Shown: positions 32,190-39,806 of the stretch, in pieces
Layout: the number at the start of each line of letters is the position of its first letter
Numbering within the stretch: the stretch's first letter is position 1
Assembly: GCA_016709875.1 (NCBI GenBank)
Contig: JADJLZ010000001.1
Span: forward strand, 620,001 to 684,000
Direction of reading: 5' to 3'
Length of the DNA: 64,000 nt
Origin: Planctomycetota bacterium
Lineage (GTDB): Bacteria; Planctomycetota; UBA1135; GCA-002686595
Program-made: the position numbers and the translations under genes
The notes under the pieces: model-generated
What the model was told of the DNA's origin: nothing
What the model saw: the letters and a program-made list of their open reading frames with translations, nothing else
Database searches by the model: none

Positions 32190-34340
32190 ATGGTACCGCC
32201 CCCGCAAGAGGAACTCCCCTGCCTGCGCTCGCGCGCGGATCCACGGCGTTTCGTCGAAGCAGCCGGGACGCGTATGGCCTGGCTTGGCCGCGAGAGCGGG
32301 ATCTTCGAGCTGTGGATGTGGCCGCTGCGCCTCGCGCGCGGGATCGAACTCTTCGCCGAGGGCCAGGCGCTCGCACCCCTCTCCGTCGAGGTCCGGCCCG
32401 AGCGTGTCGAATTCTCCGGCGTCCAGGGCACGCGCGTTTGGAGTGCGCGCTTCTTTGCCGCGCGAGCCGAGCGCGCGGCCTTCGTCGAGTTCGAGCTCGC
32501 AGAGGGACCAGCCGCGATCGTCGAACTGCGCTGCACGCCCGACTTCACGCCGCAGTGGCCGGCCGGCCTCGGCGGCCGCATCGCGGCGTGCGACCCGGAG
32601 ACCGGCGCCCTGGTGCTGACCGAGGAGCTCGGCCGCTTCGCCGCGCTGATCGGGGCGCGCAGCATGCTGCCGCTCGAACTCGACGCCGACCACTCACTCG
32701 GCGCGGGCCCCGTCGTGATCCGCGTGCCGCTCGAGCCTGGCGGCAAGGCGCTCTTCACCATCGCCGGCGCGGAACTCGATCCCGGTCCGTTGAGCGAGGC
32801 CGCGCGCCTGGGCGAGGGGGACGCAGCCTGCGGCTTTGCTCGGGCGGAGGAGGCCGTGCGCGCGGCACGTGCTCTGTGGCTTCGCGCCGCGGCGCAGAGC
32901 GCAGCCTTCGCGCGCGAGCAGGAGGCGCACTGGCGCTCGTTCCTCTCGCGCACGACGCTGCTCGAAGGGCCGCGCTTGTGGGCCAAGATCGCGATCGAAC
33001 GCGCCTGGGTCGAGGTCGACGGACTCGGTCGCGGCCTCGTCGCCGGCCTGCGCGAGGCCGGAGCGACCGAGCGGCCAGGCTTCGGATGGTTCTTCGATGG
33101 CGATGCCATGACCGCCGCGCGGGCGATGTGCGCCTACGGCGACTTCGAGGGAGCGAAGGAGGTGCTGCGCTTCGCGGCCAGGCACCAGCGCGCCGACGGG
33201 AAGCTGATGCACGAACTCGTGCTCTCCTCGCGGCTGTGCGACTGGCTCGGCGAGTACCCCTACGCCTATTACAAGGCCGGCAACACGCCCGCGTTCCTGG
33301 CCGTGCTCGAGCACGTGGTGCGCACTTCGGGCGATGCGGAGCTCGCGCGCGAGCTCCTGCCCGCGGCCGAGCGCGCGCTCGGCTTCTGCGAGTGCTGTCT
33401 CGACGCGCGCGGCCTGATCTCCAACCGCAAGGCGGGCATCGCCGCAGTAGAGGCCGGAGTGCTCGTCGGCCGGATCGAGACAGAGATCTTACTCTCCGGC
33501 ATCTGGATCAGCGGCCTGCGCGGCCTGCTGGCGCTGGCGCGCTCCAACGGCCGCACGGAGCTCGCGGCGCGCGCAGAAACGCTGCTGCGAAACGCCGAGC
33601 GCGGCTTCGAGTCCTTCTGGTCGGAGAAGGAACAGCGCTACGGCTTCGCGCACCTGATCGACGGCACACGGTGCGACGACTTGACGGCCTACACGGCGCA
33701 CCCGCTCTCGCGCGGCATCGGGGACCCCGAGCGCGCGCGCAAGACGGCACGCCAGCTCAACCGTCACGAACTCGCGACCGGCTGGGGCGCGCGCATGTTC
33801 TCGTCGCGCTCGAGCGTCTACGACCCCGCGAACTACAACACGGGCAGCGTCTTCCCCTACCTGGCCGGATTCAACATCCTCGCGCTCTTCGAGCACGGCC
33901 AGCCGCTCGCCGCGCAGCAGCAGCTGCGCGAGCTCGTTGCCCTCGATGGCTTCTCGGGGCTGGGTTTTGTGCCCGAACATCTGCTCGGCGACCGCCGCGA
34001 GGAACCTGCGCGCGGAGTTCCGCACCAGATCTTCTCTTCGGCGGCGCTGATCCAGGCCTGCGCACGCGCGGCGCGCGAGCGCGCGCCCGAGCCCTGGGCT
34101 GAATTTCACGCGCCACTGCGCATCCTCTGGAGCGAGAAACTGGGCTCGCACGTGCTCTGGCGCGTCGCCGGCCCGGCGGGTGCGCAGGCCGAGCTCGACT
34201 TCCGCTGCGACCGCGCGTGCACGATCACCGGTGCGGTTCGACGTGGATCAAGGCTCGAAATCCGCTTGCCCGCGGGCCCTCCAGACACGATTGTCGAGCA
34301 CATGATCGAGTTCCACCCCAGCGAGGGAGCGCAGGCTTGA
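32190..34340 (+). CDS. Glycogen-debranching-type (alpha/alpha)6-barrel glycosidase
   Basis: The 716-residue protein has an N-terminal beta-rich domain (about 1-230) and a C-terminal six-hairpin barrel. PGFGWFFDGDAMTAARAM is the typical entry motif of amylo-alpha-1,6-glucosidase/debranching-like enzymes (COG3408), followed by LRFAARHQRADGKLMHEL and later YDPANYNTGSVFPYLAGFN. There is no signal peptide, so it acts in the cytoplasm on imported oligosaccharides. An internal ATG at 32274 is possible. It runs directly into the GH31 gene and is divergent from the importer operon. Confidence 0.78.
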   Translation: MVPPPQEELPCLRSRADPRRFVEAAGTRMAWLGRESGIFELWMWPLRLARGIELFAEGQALAPLSVEVRPERVEFSGVQGTRVWSARFFAARAERAAFVEFELAEGPAAIVELRCTPDFTPQWPAGLGGRIAACDPETGALVLTEELGRFAALIGARSMLPLELDADHSLGAGPVVIRVPLEPGGKALFTIAGAELDPGPLSEAARLGEGDAACGFARAEEAVRAARALWLRAAAQSAAFAREQEAHWRSFLSRTTLLEGPRLWAKIAIERAWVEVDGLGRGLVAGLREAGATERPGFGWFFDGDAMTAARAMCAYGDFEGAKEVLRFAARHQRADGKLMHELVLSSRLCDWLGEYPYAYYKAGNTPAFLAVLEHVVRTSGDAELARELLPAAERALGFCECCLDARGLISNRKAGIAAVEAGVLVGRIETEILLSGIWISGLRGLLALARSNGRTELAARAETLLRNAERGFESFWSEKEQRYGFAHLIDGTRCDDLTAYTAHPLSRGIGDPERARKTARQLNRHELATGWGARMFSSRSSVYDPANYNTGSVFPYLAGFNILALFEHGQPLAAQQQLRELVALDGFSGLGFVPEHLLGDRREEPARGVPHQIFSSAALIQACARAARERAPEPWAEFHAPLRILWSEKLGSHVLWRVAGPAGAQAELDFRCDRACTITGAVRRGSRLEIRLPAGPPDTIVEHMIEFHPSEGAQA

Positions 34341-36496
34341 CCCAAGACCCCAAGCCGCGGCGCGAGCGCCTGCACGGAGGCCAGGGCGTGCCGGCTCTCG
34401 CGCTCATGCCGATCGACGGCGGCGGCATCGCCTCGGTCTCGACCTTCGTGACGACCTTTCACGATCCCCAGGGCCGCGCCTGCAAGGTGACCACTTCCCG
34501 CCCGCGCCTGCTCGACCAGAGCGAGCCGCCGGTGCCCTCGCGCGTGCTGCTGCCGCTGGACCCCGAACGCGAGAGCCTCTCGATCAGCGCCGATCAACGC
34601 GTGCGCTTCGAATGGGACGGTGGCGCCCTGCGCGCGCAGGTGATCGTCGACCCGCGCGCGAATTTCTACGGTGGCGGACTCGCCGCGGGCCGCCTGATCC
34701 GCGATGGGCGCACGATCGCCTTCTGGAACAGTGACGCCTGGCGCTACGGCGAGGAGACGCCCTCGCTCTACCAGTCGCACCCCTTCGTCCTCGCGATCCT
34801 CCCGGGAGGACGTGCCTTGGGCGTGCTCGCCGACAGCTCGACGCGCGGCAGCCTCTCGGTCGCACCCGACGGGGTCGAGTACAGCTTCGAGGGCGAGCCC
34901 TTTGACGTACTGGTCTTCGAGGCCGACGACCTCCCGGCGCTTTATTTCGCGCTCTCGCAGCGCATCGGACGCGTTCCGCTGCCGCCCCTGTGGTCGCTGG
35001 GGTACCACCAGTCGCGCTGGGGCTACGCCAGCCAGAACGAGATCCTCGAGCTCGCGCAGGAGTTCGATGCGCGCGCGCTGCCGCTGGACGCCGTGTGGCT
35101 CGACATCGACCACATGCAGGCCTTCCGCGTCTTCACCTGGGATGCCGAGCGCTTCCCCGCGCCTGCCGAGATGAACGCGCGGCTGCACGCACGCGGCCTG
35201 CGCAGCGTCGCGATCCTCGACCCTGGGGTCGTGCTCGATCCCGACGATCCGATCGCCAAGGGCCTGATCGCCGGACAGCACTACGTCACCGATCCGCGCG
35301 ACCGGCCCGTCGCCGGGCGCGTCTGGCCGGGGATGTGCTGCTTCCCCGATTTCACGCGCGCGGAGACGCGCGCGTGGTGGGCAGAGACCGTGCGCCGCCA
35401 CGTCGAAATCTCGGGCCTCGACGGCCTGTGGAACGACATGAACGAGCCCTCGCTCTTCCGCACCGCGCGGCGCACGCTGCCGGACGAGGCGCTGCACCGG
35501 GGCCAGGGCGGCGGAACGCACGCGCGCTGGCACAACCTCTACGGCCAGTTCATGGCGCAGGCGACGCGCGAGGGCCTGCTGCGCGCGCGGCCCAACGAGC
35601 GGCCCTTCGTGCTGACGCGCGCCAACCACCTTTCGGGTGCGCGCTTCGCCGCGACCTGGACCGGCGACAACCAGGCGACCTGGACGGACCTCGTCTGGTC
35701 GATCCCGATGGTGCTCTCGCTGGGCGTGTGCGGCCAGCCGATCAGCGGCCCGGATATCGGCGGCTTCGACGGCGACCCGGATCCGGAACTCTTCGCGCGC
35801 TGGTTCGAACTCGGCGCGTACCTGCCCTTCGCGCGCGGCCACTCGGAGAAGAGCGCCTGCCGCAAGGAACCCTGGAGTTTCGGCCCGCAGATCGAGGCGT
35901 TCGTGCAGGCGGCCCTGCGCCGCCGCTACGAGTTGTTGCCCTACCTCTATACGCAGCTCGAATTCTCGCTCGCCGCAGGCATCCCGCTCGCGCGGCCGAG
36001 CTTCTGGGCCGCGCCCGCCGAGGAATGGCTGCGCACCTGCGACGACCAGTTCCTGCTCGGCGACGACCTGCTCGTCGCCCCGATCGTCCGCGCAGGCGAG
36101 ACCGAGCGCGACGTGCTCCTGCCGCCGACAGCCGGCGGCTGGTATCGCTTCCCCGAAGGCGGCGCGCCGCTCACCGAACCGCGCGTGCGCGTCGCAGCGC
36201 CGCTCGGGACGACACCCGTGTTCGCGCGCGCGGGATCGATCATCCCGACCGTCGCGCCTGGGCTGCGCGCGGAACGCACGCTCACCGAAGCGATCCTGCT
36301 GCACGCCTTCGTCGACCCCAACGGCTGCGCGCGCGGATGGCTCTACGAAGACGACGGCTGCAGCACCGGCGAGGGCCAGACGCCGCACCTGCTCACGCGC
36401 TTCGAACTCGAAAGCGGAAGTGGATTGAGGCGCACGAGCGAAGGCTCCTTCCAGCCGCCCGCGCGCCGCGTGGACCTGCGCGTGCACCACCCCTGA
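34337..36496 (+). CDS. Glycoside hydrolase family 31 (alpha-glucosidase-like)
   Basis: The 719-residue cytoplasmic enzyme has the GH31 (beta/alpha)8 domain with LPLDAVWLDIDHMQAFRVF. The nucleophile is in LWNDMNEPS (Asp at about 367) and the acid/base in WTGDNQATW (Asp at about 444), followed by GPDIGGFDG and RGHSEK. These define retaining alpha-glucosidases and relatives. The best start is TTG at 34337, overlapping the previous stop as TTGA. An ATG 120 bases upstream would bury 40 codons in the previous gene and give non-protein-like sequence. With the previous gene it would break imported alpha-glucans to glucose. Confidence 0.93.
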   Translation: MTQDPKPRRERLHGGQGVPALALMPIDGGGIASVSTFVTTFHDPQGRACKVTTSRPRLLDQSEPPVPSRVLLPLDPERESLSISADQRVRFEWDGGALRAQVIVDPRANFYGGGLAAGRLIRDGRTIAFWNSDAWRYGEETPSLYQSHPFVLAILPGGRALGVLADSSTRGSLSVAPDGVEYSFEGEPFDVLVFEADDLPALYFALSQRIGRVPLPPLWSLGYHQSRWGYASQNEILELAQEFDARALPLDAVWLDIDHMQAFRVFTWDAERFPAPAEMNARLHARGLRSVAILDPGVVLDPDDPIAKGLIAGQHYVTDPRDRPVAGRVWPGMCCFPDFTRAETRAWWAETVRRHVEISGLDGLWNDMNEPSLFRTARRTLPDEALHRGQGGGTHARWHNLYGQFMAQATREGLLRARPNERPFVLTRANHLSGARFAATWTGDNQATWTDLVWSIPMVLSLGVCGQPISGPDIGGFDGDPDPELFARWFELGAYLPFARGHSEKSACRKEPWSFGPQIEAFVQAALRRRYELLPYLYTQLEFSLAAGIPLARPSFWAAPAEEWLRTCDDQFLLGDDLLVAPIVRAGETERDVLLPPTAGGWYRFPEGGAPLTEPRVRVAAPLGTTPVFARAGSIIPTVAPGLRAERTLTEAILLHAFVDPNGCARGWLYEDDGCSTGEGQTPHLLTRFELESGSGLRRTSEGSFQPPARRVDLRVHHP

Positions 36497-36868
36497 TCAG
36501 GACAGGAGACGCAGCGTCCAGGGGTAGCGGTAGGGCACGCCGTCCGCTGCCTTGACCGCCGCGAGGATCGGCAGCACGAAGTGCAGGATTGCGACCCCGA
36601 TCCACCACAGGATGATCAGCGGGATCGTCACGACCAGGCACAGCAGCGGAAGCGGCAGCACGTAGGCGAGGAAGACCGTGATCTGGAAGTTCAGCGACTC
36701 CCGCGCCTCGCCCGCGGCGAAGGGCTGCGTGTCCTTCTTCGTGAGGTAGATCACGAGCGGCGGGATCCAGTGGCCGAGGAGCACCGCGTAGCCGAGCAAG
36801 GTCAACAGGTGCGCCAGCATGCCCCAGTTCTTCTCCTCGGGGCTGATCTCGCTCGGGATGGGGTCCAT
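36497..36868 (-). CDS. DUF4870 family membrane protein
   Basis: The 123-residue protein has the DUF4870 pattern. A short N-terminal cytoplasmic segment (EEKNWGMLAHLLTLLGY) leads into a helix, then PPLVIYLTKKDTQPFAAGEARESLNFQITVF-type residues and two more helices ending with PYRYPWTLRLL. It has three to four membrane helices. The function of the family is unknown. Its stop abuts the stop of the convergent GH31 gene with no gap. Confidence 0.9.
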   Translation of the reverse strand: MDPIPSEISPEEKNWGMLAHLLTLLGYAVLLGHWIPPLVIYLTKKDTQPFAAGEARESLNFQITVFLAYVLPLPLLCLVVTIPLIILWWIGVAILHFVLPILAAVKAADGVPYRYPWTLRLLS

Positions 36869-36921
36869 GGGGCGCGCTTACGGCGCAAGGGCGCGGCCAT
36901 TCCCGGCACTCGGGCCGCGTT

Positions 36922-37911
36922 TCAGGGTGCGCCGATCGTGAGCACGCCGCGCAGGCGCCCGGCGACCTTCGTCGAGGCGCTCTTTTCGACGGCGCGCTCG
37001 AGGGCTTTGCGCGCCGCCGGGTCGCCGCCCGTTTCGTAGAACTTCTGCTCCAGCCGCTCGAGCAGCTTCGCCGCCTCGCGCTCCGCGCTTCCGGCAGGAG
37101 CGGCGAGCAGGGTGCGCAGCTCCTCGACCGACGCCTTGCACTCGGAACTGCCCTCGCAGGCCTTCGCCAACGCCTCGAGATGCTCCACGCAGCGCGTCGG
37201 ATAGCCGTTCTCCAGTTCCCACTTGGCGCGTGCGAGCTGCGCGTCGATGCGCTTGCGGAACTCCGCGCGCGTCGCGCTCCACGCATCCCCGAGTGTCGAG
37301 CGGTCCTTCTCGGAGAGCGCGTCCACGAGTTTGAGCGCCTCGCCGTACTTGCCCTTGCCGAAGGCCTTCCAGGCGGGCTCGAGCGGTTTGGGCGCATCCG
37401 CTGGCGCGCTGTGGCGCGCAGCGATGTCCGCGTCGACCAGACGCAGGATCTGCTTGTGTCCCTCGAGCGGATCGCCCTTGAAGACGACCTTGCCGTTGCT
37501 GTCGAGGAGCACCGCGGAGGGCAAGCCGCGCGAACCGCTGTCGCAGGGATGCTCGATCGTCCAAAGGCCGCCCGGGACGCCGAGCCACTTCAAGCGCAGC
37601 GCAAAGGCCGCGGCTTCCGCCGAACTCGCACCCTGGCTCTCGACGAAGAGGACCTGCAGATCGTCGCCATACTGCTGCAGGAGCTTGAGGGACGCCGGCA
37701 CGGACGCCCCGATGCAATTGGGTCAGTGGGTGCCCCAGAACTCGACCAGCACGGGCGTGCCGTGCAGTTCGTCCATCGACTTCAGGCCGCCGCTGCCGAG
37801 CGGAGACTCCCGAAATTTGTACTGCACGGTCTCGCCGATCTCGACGCCGCCGGGCTGGGCGACGCTGGCGAGGGCAGTCAGGCACAGCAATGCAGAGATT
37901 CGAAGCAGCAT
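36922..37911 (-). CDS. Predicted selenocysteine-containing TlpA/thioredoxin-like exported protein (in-frame TGA at codon 63)
   Basis: The frame from the ATG at 37911 encodes a signal peptide (MLLRISALLCLTALASVAQ) and a TlpA-like domain reaching VLVEFWGTH. A TGA at 37723-37725 then continues in the same frame as PNCIGASVPASLKLLQQ. Thioredoxin-fold proteins have W-x-x-Cys-x-x-Cys here, so the TGA replaces the first catalytic Cys (U-P-N-C). The second half has the expected cis-Pro strand (GLPSAVLLDSNGKVVF) and a helical C-terminal extension (about 190-329). A SECIS-like hairpin follows the TGA. It lies 11 bases after the NAD(P)HX epimerase gene. A sequencing error or null mutation is the alternative. 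A caller without Sec would start at the GTG at 37701. Confidence 0.8.
37698..37715 (-). promoter_or_regulatory. Candidate bacterial SECIS hairpin
   Basis: Beginning 8 bases after the TGA, the mRNA reads GCA-U-CGG, loop GGCGU, CCG-UGC. This is a six-pair stem with one bulged U and a five-base apical loop starting GG, about 15 bases from the TGA. A bulged U and a G in the first loop positions are what SelB recognises in the E. coli fdhF element; the distance is at the short end of the usual range. It is judged by eye only. Confidence 0.55.
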
Positions 37912-37922
37912 GGGGTCACACG

Positions 37923-38606
37923 CTACTCCGCTGCGGCAGAACCGGCAAGCAGTGCGCGCGGCACACCGATGTCGATCACCTCGAGCAGGCCAGTGAAGGG
38001 CTTCGCGGAGGCCGCGAGCAGGCCCGGCTTCCGCGCGGCGAAGGTCAGCGTCGCATCCGCGCGCACGCAGGGGTCGCTGGGGATGCCGCTGTCCGCGTCG
38101 AGGCCCGAGGGCAGGTCGAGCGCGACAAGCAGCCGCGCCCCGGACGCGCGCAGGCGGTTCAGCTCGGCGATGCGCGCGCCCAGCACGGGCTCGAGCGCGC
38201 CGTGAAATCCCGTCCCGAGCAGTGCATCGACCAGCACTTCGCATCCCTCGAGCGAGAAGGCGTGAGGGAGCCGCATCGCCGAGCAGATGCGCGCCATCGC
38301 GAGCGCGTCGCCATGCAGCTCCTCGAGCGCCCGCGTACACAACAACTGCACGCTCCACCCCGCGTTGGCGAGGTGCCGCGCGACCACGAAGCCGTCCCCG
38401 CCGTTGTTGCCGCCGCCGCAGGCGATCCCGACGCTCGGGCGCTCGAGCCCGGCTCGTGCGGCCAATTCCCGGATCGCGCGCGCGGCGCCCGCGCCGGCGT
38501 TCTCCATCAACACCACACCCGGGATGCCGTACTCCTCGATCGCGCGCCGGTCGACTTCGCGCACCTGGGCGCGAGAGAGGACGAGCGGATCTGCGCGCGA
38601 GGCCAT
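37923..38606 (-). CDS. nnrE: NAD(P)H-hydrate epimerase (YjeF N-terminal domain)
   Basis: The 227-residue protein is a stand-alone YjeF_N domain. It has VDRRAIEEYGIPGVVLMENAG, the nucleotide-binding loop GGGNNGGDGFVVARHL, VDALLGTGFHG, and ALDLPSGLDADSG with the catalytic Asp. It interconverts R and S forms of damaged NAD(P)HX so that the dehydratase can repair them. The dehydratase half (YjeF_C/NnrD) is not fused and not seen in the window. The frame upstream of the ATG at 38606 is antisense to the FecCD gene and is not used. It is followed 11 bases later by the selenoprotein candidate. Confidence 0.92.
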   Translation of the reverse strand: MASRADPLVLSRAQVREVDRRAIEEYGIPGVVLMENAGAGAARAIRELAARAGLERPSVGIACGGGNNGGDGFVVARHLANAGWSVQLLCTRALEELHGDALAMARICSAMRLPHAFSLEGCEVLVDALLGTGFHGALEPVLGARIAELNRLRASGARLLVALDLPSGLDADSGIPSDPCVRADATLTFAARKPGLLAASAKPFTGLLEVIDIGVPRALLAGSAAAE

Positions 38607-38675
38607 GCAGTCTGATTGTGCCCGAGTGTCCAGCCCTGGCCCAGCGCGTTGACACTCGGGCTCCGCTGCGTTCCC

Positions 38676-39779
38676 ATGCTGCGCCCGATGAGCGCGCCCC
38701 AACCTCCCCACGCGCGGCGTGCCCTGCTCGGGGCGCGCAGCCTGGCACTGTGCGGCGGAGCGCTCGTCCCGCTCTTGTGCTTTGCCAGCCTGTGCGTGGG
38801 TAATTCGGGGCTGCGCATCGCCCCCGCCGACGCCTGGTCGGGGTTGCGCCAGCACTTCGGCTGGGCTTCCGGCCTCCCGACCGACCCGATCGTCGATCTG
38901 CGGCTGTGGCAGGCGCTGACGACCGCGGGCGTCGGCGCGGCTCTCGGCCTCGCGGGCGCGCTGGTGCAGGGCCTGTTTCGCAACCCGCTCGCCTCGCCCT
39001 CGATCCTGGGGATCAGCTCGGGCGCGAGCCTGGGCGCCGTCGGCGCGGTGGTCATGCTGGGCACGGTGCACTCCGAGAGCTTCCTGCTCCCCAGCGGCGC
39101 GGACGCAGGCTGGATGGTCCCGCTGTGCGCGTTCGCCGGCGCGATCGGGGCGGGAGCCTTCGTATTCCGTATCGCGACCAGCGCGGGCCGCGTCTCGATC
39201 CCCGCACTGCTCCTGATGGGCATCGCGATCAACACGATCCTCGGCGGCCTGATGCAGTGGATCCAGTCCTCGGTGCTCGACGACAACTACCTCTCGAAGA
39301 GCATTCTCTCGTGGAGCTTCGGCTCGCTCGACGACCGCACCGCGCCGCACGCGCTGCTGGTGTGGTGCGGCCTCGCGCTCGGCCTCGCCGCGCTGCCCTT
39401 CGTCTCCTACGAGCTCGACTTGATGCAGACCGGCCTCGAGGACGCGGAGGCGCTGGGTGTCAACACGGCGCGCGTACGCTGGATCGCCCTGTGCGCGGCG
39501 ACGCTCTCGGCCTCGGGTGCCGTCGCGGTCGCCGGACAGATCGCCTTCGTCGGCCTGATCGTGCCGCACCTGTCGCGGATGCTCTCGGGCCGCTCGCACC
39601 GCGTGCTCTTGTGGTCCTCGGCGCTGCTCGGCGCGCTGTTCCTGCTGGGAGTGCAGTTCCTGCAATTCCTGGTGCTGGGCGCGCGCTCGATCCCGCCCGG
39701 CGTGCTGCTCTCACTGCTCGGCGGACCGTTCTTCCTGGCGCTCCTGTGGAGCAAGCGACGCGAACTGGCCTTCTGGTAG
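38676..39779 (+). CDS. FecCD/BtuC-family ABC transporter permease
   Basis: The 367-residue protein has about ten membrane helices with the family motifs LTTAGVGAALGLAGALVQGLFRNPLASPSILGISSGAS and FVGLIVPHLSRMLSGRSHR. It imports an iron-chelate, cobalamin or haem-type ligand across the inner membrane with a binding protein and ATPase, but neither partner gene is adjacent, so the ligand cannot be inferred. A second in-frame ATG at 38688 is an equally good start; neither has a clear ribosome binding site. Confidence 0.92.
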   Translation: MLRPMSAPQPPHARRALLGARSLALCGGALVPLLCFASLCVGNSGLRIAPADAWSGLRQHFGWASGLPTDPIVDLRLWQALTTAGVGAALGLAGALVQGLFRNPLASPSILGISSGASLGAVGAVVMLGTVHSESFLLPSGADAGWMVPLCAFAGAIGAGAFVFRIATSAGRVSIPALLLMGIAINTILGGLMQWIQSSVLDDNYLSKSILSWSFGSLDDRTAPHALLVWCGLALGLAALPFVSYELDLMQTGLEDAEALGVNTARVRWIALCAATLSASGAVAVAGQIAFVGLIVPHLSRMLSGRSHRVLLWSSALLGALFLLGVQFLQFLVLGARSIPPGVLLSLLGGPFFLALLWSKRRELAFW

Positions 39780-39806
39780 CGCTACGGGCGGCGGCCGTTT
39801 CGCGGC

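Noticed and set aside
37723..38748. Reading the TGA at 37723 as an ordinary stop or as a frameshift site
   Set aside because: The frame is the same before and after the TGA, no base needs to be added or removed, and the codon coincides with the catalytic Cys position. A normal stop would give a truncated 62-residue product without an active site.
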